64,000 nt of DNA, taken from positions 107,001 through 171,000 of the forward strand of contig JAXDDX010000005.1 of the NCBI GenBank assembly GCA_034670405.1. The letters are read 5' to 3'. Positions 1-11,159 of the stretch are shown here, piece after piece. Source of the stretch: Hoplostethus atlanticus (lineage: Eukaryota; Chordata; Actinopteri; Trachichthyiformes; Trachichthyidae). Positions within the stretch are counted from its first letter, which is position 1. Each line of letters opens with the position of its first letter. The position numbers were made by a program, and so were the translations under genes. The notes under the pieces were generated by a model. That model was not told where the DNA came from. It made no database searches and saw nothing but the letters and a program-made list of their open reading frames with translations.

Positions 1-41
1 ACCTGCAGGAGGGAGGGGGGAGAGAGAGAGAGAGAGAGAGA

Positions 42-124
<83 letters not shown>
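1..124. repeat. (GA)n microsatellite at window edge
   Basis: Almost uninterrupted AG dinucleotides run from about 21 to 124 after a G/A-rich lead-in. Purine tracts continue more loosely to about 200. Confidence 0.95.
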
Positions 125-130
<6 letters not shown>

Positions 131-797
131 GAGGAGGGGCAGAGAAGAGATGTTAGTTAGGACAGAGAAGAGATGTTGGGACAGAGGAGAGAGAGGAGTG
201 AATGATGAAAAGGAAAGCAAAGACAAAACGTTAAGGACAGGACAGAGCAGTTAAATGTCAAACATGTTCTTTCTTTCTATATGTTCACATTGGTCCATCC
301 CTTATGTTCGATGTGAATGAATACAGCGTTAGGTTACTAGAGATGTTGCACTTTTAGACTTTAAGTTAAGCAATAGATGTTCTGGTGTACTAATGCAGAA
401 GATATATGGTGTACAGGTTTTCGCTGGGTTCTCAATTTTGAACAATATTAAACTTAAATATTCCATCTAAGCTCCACTTTTGTTTCTTTCTGTAAACTGG
501 TGAAATCCCATGAAAAACCCAAATGCAACTTCAACAAAATGCATTTCAAAACCTGCTACCCACGGTTCCTGTCACTCCAATACGTCTTCAAAGAGAAACT
601 GTGATGGATTGAGGGAAAAAAAAAACATTTCTGATTTTCTGACTTACAGCAGAAACGATCAGTAAGACGTGAGCGCGTGTGTGTGTGTGTGTGTAGTGGC
701 TGTGAAACATTGTACGAGGTAGGAAAGCATCCATTGTTGTGCTCTGCTTGTTGTAATGCTTTATTGCTCCCTTTTGAACCCCTGCCCCCACCGTTCT

Positions 798-800
<3 letters not shown>

Positions 801-848
<48 letters not shown>
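801..848. repeat. (CA)24 microsatellite
   Basis: This is an uninterrupted AC run. A shorter GT run lies upstream at 677-694. Apparent poly-Cys/Val or Thr/His reading frames here are translated microsatellite, not genes. Confidence 0.95.
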
Positions 849-852
<4 letters not shown>

Positions 853-1573
853 GCTAGTATGGTATTGCTCAGTCAGCATCCCCCCCCCCCCGATGAAAGT
901 GAAGACAAATCTTATTTCATCCCACATTGGAGCTCATATGCAAGCAACTGAGGGCTGAGTGATTATACCCTGGGGTCGTTAATGTGGTCATGGAGCAGCA
1001 TCTCCAAACACAGATGAGCACCACTGATGGAGAGAGGCAGGGAGACACGGAGGGATGAGAGAGAGAGAAGGAGAGAGAGGGACAGAGAGAAGGAGAGAGA
1101 GAAGAGAGATGAAAGAGGAAAGGGGGTGCTACAGATGGAGGGAAGCACAGGAAGGAGGAAAAAAGAGAAAACCAGGAATGAAGGGAAAGAGACCACAATG
1201 AATAATGTAAATCTCCGTTTTCACGCAGCAATCTGTTTCTTCTACTACACCACTGCTCCCATGTGACTTTGTGGCATGCAGTAGAACCACACCGTGTGTG
1301 TGTGTGTGTGTGCGTATGCGCGCATGCTTTCTATCACCAGGTGCAACAGGGAACATGACTGTGGATAATGTGCAAACATCGCTAACACAAACTACACGGT
1401 CACGGTTGGGAATATTGGACGTCAAATCTAATCTGTTTCATGTTTGCGATTACCTGCTTGTAACCACATGTACATGGAAGCAGTAATGCACAGAGATAGA
1501 CTGAAACACTGTAATCACAGTGGTTTTCTTTTTAAATTAAATTCGACCCTACCCTCTCATTCATACCCTCTCG

Positions 1574-1905
1574 TTGCATATTAAGGAGACTACTAAAACA
1601 GCGTTTTATCATCTACGCAATATTGCCAAGATGCGACCCATGCTAACAGAGGCAAACGCAGAAATGTTAGTACATGCCTTTGTATCATCGAGAATTGGTT
1701 ATTGCATTGTCCTCTTTTCGGGCTTATCTACTGGGCGCACTAAAAAACTACAACTTCAGAATGCTGCTGCCAGAATCCTGACCAAAACTAGGAAATTTGA
1801 CGATATAACACCCATCCTATCCTCATTACACTGGCAGGCTTTATCAAAGTCTTTAAGTCAAGGCTAAAAACCTATTTATTCTCTTTATCATTTCACCAGC
1901 CTTGA
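1574..1905 (+). mobile_element. LINE reverse-transcriptase C-terminal relic
   Basis: A 97-codon frame contains HLRNIAKMRPML, LVHAFVSSRIGYC, LQNAAARILTKTRKFD and ITPILSSLHW. This block order is typical of the end of the reverse-transcriptase ORF of L2/CR1-like non-LTR retrotransposons common in fish. Shortly after, in another frame at about 1852, the tail FKSRLKTYLFSLSF of the same ORF appears. The copy therefore carries an internal deletion and frameshift and is dead. Sub-family assignment is uncertain. Confidence 0.75.
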
Positions 1906-2196
1906 GGGAGTGGCTCAGTCTCTTCTCAGAGCAAGATAAGACCAGTTAGCTCACCCTCAGGTTCCTGCCGATGGATACTAGCATCCTGCCTACATGTCCT
2001 ATTCTCCTGGTCAATCTGCTCCTGTCCACTGGTCATGTTTGTCTGTGTGAGTGAGAGTGTGTGTATGGGTGTGTGTGGGTGTGTCTCCTATCTGTTCCAG
2101 GCTGCAACTGGGCAGTGTTGGTGCCCAAGTCCTACGATGATGCTGACTAAGGCTGTTGTTTGCAGTGATGTCCCACCCACTTACAATTCTGTAAGT

Positions 2197-2306
<110 letters not shown>

Positions 2307-2322
2307 ACAGATGTCACAGTGC

Positions 2323-3336
2323 TCAGGTTCTTCTCCTGAAGAAATTCAGGATTTTTTTCCTGCTGGAAGTGGACTTGATCTTCCCCTCTTTCTTCTTCTC
2401 TTCCTTCTCTTCCTTCTCTCTCCTCTGTGTTGGGGGCAGGACACCGATGACTCTCCTCATCATGGAAGGCTTCTTCTTCTCCAGAGCTGCCTGCCTCACC
2501 TCCGTCACCTCAAGGGGTCTGCACTCCAGCTGCTGCTCAACCTCCCTCCGGGCAGCCATCAATCTGTTTTTGTCACTTGGCTGCTCCTGTTGAGCCAGCT
2601 GGGTGACCAGACTCTCCTCCAGTGCCTTCTGGAGGTCCTCCTTCTCCACCTCACAGGCCTTGAGCTCTTGGTTGAGGGCCTCAATTGCTTGCCAGAAGAG
2701 CTCCCTCTCCACATCACAGGCCTTGAGCTGCATGGCCTCTTCCTGGATGTTCAAGGCCTTCTCTGCGTGGAGCATTCCTTTCAGCTCCTCACGTTCTTGG
2801 CGGAGGGCCTCCTTCTCCACCTCACAGGCCCTGAGCTCTTGGTTGAGGGCCTCAATTGCTTGGCAGAGGACCTCCCTCTCCACATCACAGGCCTTGAGCT
2901 GCATGGCCATTTCCTGGAGGTTCAAGGCCTTCTCTGCGTGGAGCATTCCTTTCAGCTCCTCACTTTCTTGGCGGAGGGCCTCGTTCTTCACCTCACAGGC
3001 CTTGAGTTGGATGGCCTGCTCCTGTACCTTGTCCTGTGCTTCCTCCAGCTGGAAACAAGGATAATAAAATAGCTTTCGTCCTTGCTCTAAAGCATCCATC
3101 TGGATTAGGAAAGCAGACAGCATCTCCTCTATGGTTTCCAGGTCAGCTGTTTCTTTAGTGTCTCCAGTGTGGATAAGGCTTTTGACATTATCCAGATGAG
3201 GCTTGATGTATTCCTCCAGGTTCTTCAAAAAACGTTGCAGGATGTTTTTCTGGAGAGCCTCGGTTCCATGCGTATTGTTATCCTTCCGGTTGTGACCCTT
3301 TCTTTGCCTTCTTCTCTTTTTCTTTGGTGCTTCCAT
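2323..3336 (-). CDS. Unrecognised NLS/coiled-coil protein, copy 1 (337 aa)
   Basis: This is an intronless minus-strand frame from ATG 3336 to a stop at 2323. The frame stays open upstream to about 3378 but without an ATG. I do not recognise the family. The N-terminus MEAPKKKRRRQRKG is strongly basic, like a nuclear localisation signal. Residues ~25-85 are probably helical (LQRFLKNLEEYIKPHLDN). From ~90 a coiled coil rich in Glu, Ala, Leu and Gln includes a repeat of about 57 residues (ACEV..EALRQE..ELKGMLHAEKALN) present twice with a partial third. The C-terminus is lysine/glutamate-rich and ends in a basic tail (KKILNFFRRRT). A TATA box lies about 45 bases upstream. There is no poly(A) tail or target duplication that would mark a simple retrocopy. 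A host gene, a domesticated element or an element-encoded ORF are all possible. An intact frame in both copies argues against random open sequence. Confidence 0.6.
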   Translation of the reverse strand: MEAPKKKRRRQRKGHNRKDNNTHGTEALQKNILQRFLKNLEEYIKPHLDNVKSLIHTGDTKETADLETIEEMLSAFLIQMDALEQGRKLFYYPCFQLEEAQDKVQEQAIQLKACEVKNEALRQESEELKGMLHAEKALNLQEMAMQLKACDVEREVLCQAIEALNQELRACEVEKEALRQEREELKGMLHAEKALNIQEEAMQLKACDVERELFWQAIEALNQELKACEVEKEDLQKALEESLVTQLAQQEQPSDKNRLMAARREVEQQLECRPLEVTEVRQAALEKKKPSMMRRVIGVLPPTQRREKEEKEEKKKEGKIKSTSSRKKILNFFRRRT

Positions 3337-3379
3337 CGTGAGATTCACTCCAAATATGCCCACATCGCTGCTGCGCACT

Positions 3380-3425
3380 CTTTTATACCTTTGAGTTCCG
3401 CTGATGTCATAATGAGCATGACATC
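3380..3425 (-). promoter_or_regulatory. TATA box and inverted CRE-like sites, copy 1
   Basis: On the minus strand TATAAAAG (3380-3387) lies about 45 bases before the ATG. Just upstream are two arms GATGTCAT (3403-3410) and ATGACATC (3418-3425), a perfect inverted repeat with a 7-base spacer. TGACATCA resembles CRE/AP-1-class sites. That it acts as a promoter is an inference from position. Confidence 0.5.
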
Positions 3426-4189
3426 ATCGAGAGAGTGTGTGTGTGTGTGTAAGATGCCATGGTTTATAGAGTGTATTGTTTGATAAACATTTGCTAAAAT
3501 AATGTATTGGGTGTATGAATATAATCAATTTCTGATAATATAAATAGATATATATATACATTTTGTCATATATCATCATGATGCCTAAAATATCCACAAC
3601 TTCTAATACCCCTTGAGGTATGTAAAAATGTTTTAGCCGAGTCGGCTGTGTCACATCAGGAATTGAAAACCATAGAGCAGCAAGACGGGGTGAAAAATAC
3701 ATCAAATTTCCAGGAGTGCTGGAAGAGAAAAGAAAGCAAGGAAATGGAGAAAAGACAGTTAAAAAAATTCAAACAAACAGAAACAAACAAACAAACAGAA
3801 CAAACCAGGAAGGAGTTTTTAGGTCACAGACATTACGGAAAGTCATGGAAAAGTGATAGAACTCGATTACTGTACATATCCAAATGAGAAGCTGTCAATA
3901 GCGTGCCTTCCACCCAGGAAGATTTCTCTCCCCTGCACTCGATAGAGAGCTGCTGACAACAACGTGCACACTCAATTCTCCTCTGTGCTGTTGACAGGTG
4001 AAACATACAACAACCACACGGGGCGCTGTGATAACGTGCAAACATCGCTAACACAAACTACACTGTCAGCCACTGTCTGTAATGCTATAAATACGATGTT
4101 GACTGTAGTGCCACTTACAATTCTCTAATGAAGAACTATATATGCGGTACATTTTTTATTAGTGATTTTTTTTATTGAGAACAATTTCG

Positions 4190-4328
4190 GGAACGGGGGG
4201 GGTTCAAATGGGTGTAGGGGTGTGTCGGGGGTGGTGGGTTGCAAATGGGTGTAGGGGTGTGTCAGGGGGTGGTGGGTTGCAAATGGGTGTAGGGGTGTGT
4301 CAGGGGGTGGTGGGTTGCAAAGGGGTGT

Positions 4329-4332
<4 letters not shown>
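4190..4332 (+). repeat. G-rich minisatellite, ~38-bp unit
   Basis: About three near-identical units of about 38 bases (TTGCAAATGGGTGTAGGGG followed by TGTGTCAGGGGGTGGTGGG) after an 8-G run. Each unit has four or more runs of three or more G, so the plus strand could form G-quadruplexes. It lies just left of the GT/GA microsatellite next to gene copy 2. Confidence 0.85.
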
Positions 4333-4395
<63 letters not shown>

Positions 4396-4396
4396 G
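4331..4396. repeat. (GT)n(GA)n compound microsatellite
   Basis: About 20 GT units pass straight into about 11 GA units, abutting the second segmental-duplication copy. Confidence 0.95.
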
Positions 4397-4413
4397 CACA
4401 GATGTCACAGTGC

Positions 4414-5439
4414 TCAGGTTCTTCTCCTGAAGAAATTCAGGATTTTTTTCCTGCTGGAAGTGGACTTGATCTTCCCCTCTTTCTTCTCCTCTTTCTCCTT
4501 CTCCTCCTTCTCTTCCTTCTCTCTCGTCTGTGTTGGGGGCAGGACACCGATGACTCTCCTCATCATGGAAGGCTTCTTCTTCTCCAGAGCTGCCTGCCTC
4601 ACCTCCGTCACCTCAAAGGGTCTGCACTCCAGCTGCTGCTCAACCTCCCTCCGGGCAGCCATCAATCTGTTTTTGTCACTTGGCTGCTCCTGTTGAGCCA
4701 GCTGGGTGACCAGACTCTCCTCCAGTGCCTTCTGGAGGTCCTCCTTCTCCACCTCACAGGCCTTGAGCTCTTGGTTGAGGGCCTCAATTGCTTGCCAGAA
4801 GAGCTCCCTCTCCACATCACAGGCCTTGAGCTGCATGGCCTCTTCCTGGATGTTCAAGGCCTTCTCTGCGTGGAGCATTCCTTTCAGCTCCTCACGTTCT
4901 TGGCGGAGGGCCTCCTTCTCCACCTCACAGGCCCTGAGCTCTTGGTTGAGGGCCTCAATTGCTTGGCAGAGGACCTCCCTCTCCACATCACAGGCCTTGA
5001 GCTGCATGGCCATTTCCTGGAGGTTCAAGGCCTTCTCTGCGTGGAGCATTCCTTTCAGCTCCCCACTTTCTTGGCGGAGGGCCTCGTTCTTCACCTCACA
5101 GGCCTTGAGTTGGATGGCCTGCTCCTGTACCTTGTCCTGTGCTTCCTCCAGCTGGAAACAAGGATAATAAAATAGCTTTCGTCCTTGCTCTAAAGCGTCC
5201 ATCTGGATTAGGAAAGCAGACAGCATCTCCTCTATGGTTTCCAGGTCAGCTGTCTCTTTAGTGTCTCCAGCGTGGATAAGGCTTTTGACATTATCCAGAT
5301 GAGGCTTGATGTATTCCTCCAGGTTCTTCAAAAAACGTTGCAGGATGTTTTTCTGGAGAGCCTCGGTTCCATGGGTTTTGTTATCCTTCCGGTTGTGACC
5401 CTTTCTTTGCCTTCTTCTCTTTTTCTTTGGTGCTTCCAT
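4414..5439 (-). CDS. Unrecognised NLS/coiled-coil protein, copy 2 (341 aa)
   Basis: An intronless frame from ATG 5439 to the stop at 4414, the twin of 2323-3336. Against copy 1 I count about five amino-acid substitutions (NN to NK near residue 21, HTG to HAG, SEELKG to SGELKG, CRPL to CRPF, TQRR to TQTR) and a four-residue Lys/Glu insertion in the acidic-basic stretch near the C-terminus. All other features are shared: basic N-terminus, ~57-residue coiled-coil repeats, basic tail. The frame is unbroken. The promoter block with TATA box is also preserved. The function is unknown. The difference level suggests either recent duplication or gene conversion between the copies. Confidence 0.6.
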   Translation of the reverse strand: MEAPKKKRRRQRKGHNRKDNKTHGTEALQKNILQRFLKNLEEYIKPHLDNVKSLIHAGDTKETADLETIEEMLSAFLIQMDALEQGRKLFYYPCFQLEEAQDKVQEQAIQLKACEVKNEALRQESGELKGMLHAEKALNLQEMAMQLKACDVEREVLCQAIEALNQELRACEVEKEALRQEREELKGMLHAEKALNIQEEAMQLKACDVERELFWQAIEALNQELKACEVEKEDLQKALEESLVTQLAQQEQPSDKNRLMAARREVEQQLECRPFEVTEVRQAALEKKKPSMMRRVIGVLPPTQTREKEEKEEKEKEEKKEGKIKSTSSRKKILNFFRRRT

Positions 5440-5482
5440 CGTGAGATTCGCTCCAAATATGCCCACATCGCTGCTGTGCACT

Positions 5483-5528
5483 CTTTTATACCTTTGAGTT
5501 CCACTGATGTCATAATGAGCATGACATC
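5483..5528 (-). promoter_or_regulatory. TATA box and inverted CRE-like sites, copy 2
   Basis: Same arrangement as copy 1: TATAAAAG at 5483-5490 and the arms GATGTCAT at 5506-5513 and ATGACATC at 5521-5528, unchanged. Confidence 0.5.
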
Positions 5529-5591
5529 ATCGAGAGAGTGTGTGTGTGTGTGTAAGATGCCATGGTTTATAGAGTGTATTGTTTGATAAAA

Positions 5592-5887
5592 AAAAAATGG
5601 TAAAATGGACTGTACTTATATAGCGCTTTTCTAGTCTTTTCCGACCACTCAAAGCGCTTTACACTACATTCACATTCACCCCATTCACACACATTCATAC
5701 ACTGATGGCAGGGCGCTACCATGTAAGGTGCCAACCTGCACATCAGGGGAATCTAACCATTCATACACATTCACACACCGAAGGCGCATCTTCGGGAGCA
5801 ATTTGGGGTTCAGTGTCTTGCCCAAGGACACTTCGACATGCGGACTGGAGGAGCCTGGGATCGAACCACCGATCTTCTGATTAGCGG
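5592..5887 (-). mobile_element. tRNA-derived SINE, minus orientation
   Basis: Read on the minus strand this begins near 5887 with a tRNA-like head. A B-box match GGTTCGATCCC lies at 5858-5868, followed by GTCCTTGGGCAAGACACTGA. It ends with the TAAAGCGCTTTGAGTGG and AAAAGCGCTATATAAGTAC blocks near 5600, common in percomorph genomes. The body is related to the SINE at 49283-49537. It interrupts duplication copy 2 only. Confidence 0.75.
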
Positions 5888-6759
5888 ACGAGTCGGCTGT
5901 GTCACATCAGGAATTGAAAACCATAGAGCAGTAAGAAAAGAAAGCAAGGAAATGGAGCAAAGACAGTTAAAAAAAATTCACCAAGAAAGGTGAAGTTACT
6001 GTCCATGTTAGGTTACTCATGATCAAGCTTCAATACCAATAGAAGGAGACAATTACAGAAGGTAATTAAGAATGTATTTGAATCAGTCAGTACTATATTG
6101 CAGTATAGGATATTTGCACAATAACTGATTTGAATCAACTATAAATCGCTTTTGTGGAACCACTTTTCTGTTACAATCACTTAATCCTAAATTGCCTAGC
6201 CTATAATAATCAATTTGAATGGATCATACCATTTGTAATCCTTTCCCCTACTTCTCTTCAGGGTCAAGATCATCTCAGCCACCAGAGGCAAGTTGAGTAG
6301 CATCTGTTTATTGTGTTTTAATCTGATTGATGTAATCCCTTTAGATATAAGCCCTTATCCTCCAACCCTATACCCTCAGTGAAATGCTCTCTGTTCAGGT
6401 GTAATAGAGTTGGCTTCTTAAGCTGCAGCAGCATGAGGTGTAAGCTTGCCTGACATCTGGGGTCTTACATTTGCTCGCTGAACAAATGAGCAATGGTTAG
6501 AATTAGATTAGTCATATGGCAGTTTTATGGCCCACAAAATAAATGATTGATAATGGATGCTGACAAGTGTGACAGTTCTAATTTTCTTTACAGAGAGAAT
6601 GAAAGGCTAGGGGGGTCGTTGTTGAACAGAAGAGGAAAAAAGGCAAGAAAGGAACAATGCTGCTGAGAGAGAAAGACAAGTACAGAGATGAGAAGTTCAC
6701 ATGTATTCTAACCTTTACTTAACTGAACAAAGGGTTTATATTTACACATTTCATATGTT

Positions 6760-7270
6760 TTTAGAGAAAATTGTGCATGTAGTAAAATGACGGAATTAGT
6801 GCAGGTGCAAAAATAAGTGAACCTCCTCTTGCATTAGTTAAACCAAGTAGGTAGGTAGAATCAGGAGGGTAAATGATTGGGGATGGAGTTAACCAATCAA
6901 AGGTCAGATCTCGGGTCAGATAAATCCAGGTGAGAAACCTGGTCAGTTTGGTGTTACCATGCAGGTGATAGAAAAACACCATGTTGTGATCTAAGGAGAC
7001 CTCAGAGGAACTCAGGAAGTGAGTAGTGAGTGAGCATCAGTCTAGGGAAGGTTATAAAGTCATATCAAAAAGATCTGGGCTCCATCAGTCCACAAATAAA
7101 CTACAAATACAGAGCATTTAAGGGAACCATGAATTCATGAACAGAACGTCAGGCCGCCAGTCTGAGAGCTGAAGCTGGACTGAAAGTGGCTGTTGATGAT
7201 GATCCTAAGAATTCAAGCAAATCAACCAAAGAATGACTCAGGATGAAGAAGTGTTTTGGATGACCTAAAC
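6760..7270 (+). mobile_element. Degenerate Tc1-like transposon relic
   Basis: Scattered frames on the plus strand, for example YQKDLGSISPQINYKYRAF near 7055-7115, followed by sequence translating like a Tc1-type transposase fragment, with several stops. No terminal repeats were found, so boundaries are approximate and the family call is tentative. Confidence 0.4.
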
Positions 7271-8339
7271 AGACATGAGATACCGTGTTCATTTGATACA
7301 ACAACGGATCAAATTAAAATCAAGTACATGGCTACTCACCGTGATAGTTTATACATCTGTTCTTTTTAGCTCATTGGCCAGTAAGCAACTTCATGGTTTG
7401 TCATATTGCACATTTATGAGGTTTGCTAGGCAAAGTGATTTTTTTCTTACTGCGCCTTAAAAACACTTTCAATGCACTGTACGCTATCAGGACCTCACAA
7501 AGAAACTAAATAATGCTCTCGGACAACAAATTCAGATCAGCCTACTGCAAAAGGAAAGATACTTGACTGAATCTTTGACACTGTAATTGACTCTGGGTTA
7601 ACAGAAGAAGACTGCTCTGTGTAATGAAGTGATGATGATAATGAAATGAAGACAGAAGTGATCACAGAATTTCTCTCTCACTTCACCATGTTTTCCTCAC
7701 CAGTCTAATACCTACAGCCCTGTAATGCTGAATTGGGACGGTGAGCTCAAGTGTTTGTTGGCATTCTACAGCGTAGCTCGGACTTCACACTGGGAGAAAG
7801 AAAACACTGTCAGCTTTTGATTGTAGGCATTTATTGGCCTTCATGTCTAACCATGTTAAAATAACGACCACAACACAAAAGACCAACTTTAGCTTATTGA
7901 CCCACTACTTACACTATTGAATGTGTATGGCTCTAGGGTTTGGGTGTGACGTTTAATAAGTATAGGAGCCAATTAGCGCTCAATTCTATAAATAGGAACC
8001 AATCTTTGTTGGTTCAGGTGTTGCCCGGAAGGTAAATCGTTTTTGACCACTCCCACTCACTCCCACTCACTCACGCGCACACACACTGAGGCAGATTGTT
8101 GCTGCAGGGAGTGAAATGTTTGATTAGTGGATTAATGGACATCAAGAAGTCAACAGAGAAAATAAATGGACTGAGTGTTCAACAGAAGAGTTTGTCTCGG
8201 ACTTTTAATTCATCAGACATGCATCAGACACGGAAAAGAGTGCGTCAATTAGATCCTACGTGGTGCAATACCTCAGTGGCTTAAAACGTTGGCTTAGCCT
8301 CTACAATAAGGACATCAGCATTTTCAAATGAATCACTAG

Positions 8340-8655
8340 GTTAGAGTTATTTCAGGCAGAGAGATAGAGAAAGAAATATACATTGAGAGAAAGAGACAGA
8401 AATAGATAAAGGTAGAGAATATAACAAAGAATAGAGAGGTAAAGATGGACAGAAATAGAGATAGAGGTAGAGAGAAATATAGAAGGAGATAAAGATAAAG
8501 ATAGAGATATATAGAATTAGAAATAAATATAGAGGTGCAGTAGAGAGAGATAAATATAGAGATGAGATAGAGATGAGATAGACATAGAAAAAAAAAAGAA
8601 AAAAGAAATAGTCAGAGACAGAGTTATGTGTCTGTCTGTCTGTCTGTCTGTCAGT
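8340..8655. repeat. Purine/TA-rich simple sequence and (GTCT)n
   Basis: Imperfect AGAGATAGA-type repeats over about 290 bases, ending with a (GTCT)n run near 8629-8652. No coding potential is visible. Confidence 0.8.
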
Positions 8656-9791
8656 CTGACTGTCTGAACAAAGAAGCCACTTCTCCTGTCAGGTTGTACT
8701 CCATTGAGCGGTGGGAGTAGACAGCACTGTGCAGCGTACGTGCATTGCTCAAGCAGCTGTCAATCAAGCACTTCGAAAGAAATGAGCATCATGGTGGGAA
8801 AGCATAGCAGAGAGGATGAAAGCTTTTCAAGATAATAAAAATACACTAAATGCTTAGGTGTGAAGGCTTCTACTAACAGGGATGTTTGGTAGCTTTTTGG
8901 CATGTGTATTCACAATATATCACAATTCACATCATGGCGTTAAGTGATCCCGGTGTACATTTTCATACTGGCATACCGCCCACCCGTACACTTTAATGTT
9001 TTCTTATGGGATGTGGTCATGACCCAATGGTGCTTCCCTTCCATCTGAAGCCTCTGCAGCCCTTACGGGCGCCACGCTATACCGGGCCATAAAACACTGT
9101 CCGTCTATCGTTTGTGACTGGGCTTCCATTAGGCCTCATAACTCTCACTATCTACTAATTTATCACTCAGAAGTAGAAGTAGTAGTAGAAGTAGCAGCAG
9201 AAGTAGAGAGACTAGAGAATAGAGATTGGGCAATTCATTTAGATAGGAGCAGCAGAGGTGTGAGAGAGATAAAGACAGAGAGATCCAGTAGAGGTCAGGT
9301 GACAGAGAGAGTGAGAGAAATCCTAGTCAAGAGTGAGATAAATGGGAGAGGAAAAGGCGTACGACACACCATTTTTAAGGAAGACACCATTTATTGTGTA
9401 TTAATGTGTCTTGTCACATGCCAGAGCCGCTCCCATCAAACGTGAAGCTCAAGAGCAGGGAGGGGCCGCCGGAGAGAGATGGCCGATAAGAGATATAACC
9501 TCAAGAGCTAAAGCGTCAGAGACAAAGCACCCATCTGTTAAGGGTCACACACACACACACGCACACTGCAAGACTTTGACCTGATTTAAACTTAAGTAGT
9601 TCATCGCGGTGCTGTATTTTGACCACTTCTATTATTAGCTCTAAGCCTTGATAAATAAGAGGGTCAAGCTGGAAGTAATTTTCCTCAAAGTTTTTCTCTA
9701 GAATTGGGTGAATCTGGGTGGGACGGGAACTTATTTAATTAGGCCAAAATATGTTGTCTGAGTGTGAATTTTTCTTTTGTCTGGAAAATGG

Positions 9792-9893
9792 TAACAGCAC
9801 CCCTGGAGCTGGTAGGGATTCAGTGTCTTGCTCAAGGACACGTCAGCAGGCTTGAACGTCCAGTCGAAGGACGGTCTCCCTAATCAATACGCT
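9792..9893. mobile_element. SINE fragment
   Basis: Contains CCCTGGAGCTGGTAGGGATT then CAGTGTCTTGCTCAAGGACA. The same block recurs at 13808-13870 in gpd1l intron 1 and, in reverse complement, near 44245. It is a fragment of a dispersed family. Confidence 0.6.
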
Positions 9894-10558
9894 GCCCTGC
9901 TGCCCAAGTGTATTATAACTGATTATAACACACCTTTGGTGCAGTGTTATCACAGCCATAATAATTCTGAATTTCCCTTTTCATTGGAATTATACCAGTT
10001 ATAGTGGCAAACTATTGGGACATGTGTGTGAAGTTGTTTTTTTATACTTTTGCTGCATGGATATAAAGAGTGTGGGCATGACATGATCCAGTTCCATCAG
10101 ACTGCCCTAGTACTTTTGCAAATGATTGCATATCACTCGCTAAGCTTGTCCTGGTTCCAGTATCCTAGATAATCACTCACACCGCGCTGCAGCCACAGTT
10201 CTTCACAGAAACACAAGTTACAGTGACGGTCTACTAGTCAAACTGAATAAGACTGACAATGACTGCATTATTAATCAAGGAGGTATTTTTGGCAGCCGTG
10301 CTGAGCGCAGCTATAAGTCTCTGTCGGATTCTCTGTCAACCGGCTTGCCACAACAAATAACAACAGCTAAATCCCCCCTGACAGAGTGAGAACAACAATA
10401 AAGCAGCAATCACTGCGATGATGCAAACATGCCATTATTGCTTCGCCGCACCGTCTGTCTCCAGGCTCAGCTCACTCTGACGGAATTGGAAATGAAAACA
10501 GAGAAACATTGAGATAGATTGAGATACGTTTTGATGACAGCTCAAACCATATTATCAG

Positions 10559-10566
10559 TGTGTGTT

Positions 10567-10617
<51 letters not shown>

Positions 10618-10620
10618 GTA
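10559..10620. repeat. (GT)n microsatellite
   Basis: Imperfect to perfect GT run of about 60 bases. A GA tract follows at about 10722-10800. Confidence 0.95.
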
Positions 10621-11159
10621 TGTGCGTGGAAGTGGGGGAAACTATACAACACATTGTCCAAGTGTGATCATGGAGCTCATTACACGTCTGGATGCTTTTC
10701 CTATCGATTCTTTAGGACAGTGAGAGAGAAAGAGAGAGAGAGAGAGAGGGAGGAGGGGGAGAGAGAGTGAGGGTGAGACAGAGAGAGGGGGAGGGAGTAT
10801 TGAGATTCAGGGAAGGAGTGCAGGGGCTTTCCTGATATACTGGATGACTCATTCAGTGTTTCAGACTCTTACACCAGGACACCAACCCACACATCTCCAC
10901 TCATATGAAGCATAAAAACAGTCTGCCCATGTTGTAAGAAAATGAATGAATAGTAGGATGGATGGAGAGATGAATGGCTGGATAGATGAACTGGTAGTAC
11001 AGTATACATTAGGCATATTTTGTGTGACCCTGATGTGACCTTGGTCAAATAGTTCAGCATGCAGATTGGCCGAGGCACAAATCGAACCTTGAAGTTCCAT
11101 TTGGAAATATCATCCATAACAAGATCTCTGAATAAGACTCACAACAAAATACCATCCAA

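Larger units (their letters stand above)
4396..5980 (-). repeat. Segmental tandem duplication, copy 2
   Basis: Second copy of the 2306-3770 segment. Coding region and promoter differ at only a few positions. The match resumes after the inserted SINE at about 5888 (CGAGTCGGCTGTG) and fades near 5980 after an A-rich tract. Confidence 0.9.

Noticed and set aside
588..958. ORFs of poly Cys-Val or Thr-His
   Set aside because: Translated GT/CA microsatellite; the same reasoning removes similar frames at 10472-10770, 14066-14398, 41232-41575, 47091-47459, 55249-55614 and 58393-58719.
2311..3072. Long plus-strand frame (253 codons, Leu-rich) over coiled-coil copy 1, and 4297-5175 (292 codons) over copy 2
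   Set aside because: It is the antisense shadow of the Glu/Leu-rich coiled-coil frame, starts in microsatellite, and lacks any promoter. The minus frame has the TATA box, domain-like layout and basic termini.
3337..3378. Upstream extension of coiled-coil ORF copy 1 to 3378
   Set aside because: The codon at 3378 is GTG, not ATG, and lies right next to the TATA box. The ATG at 3336 is the first real start; the same applies to 5481 versus 5439.
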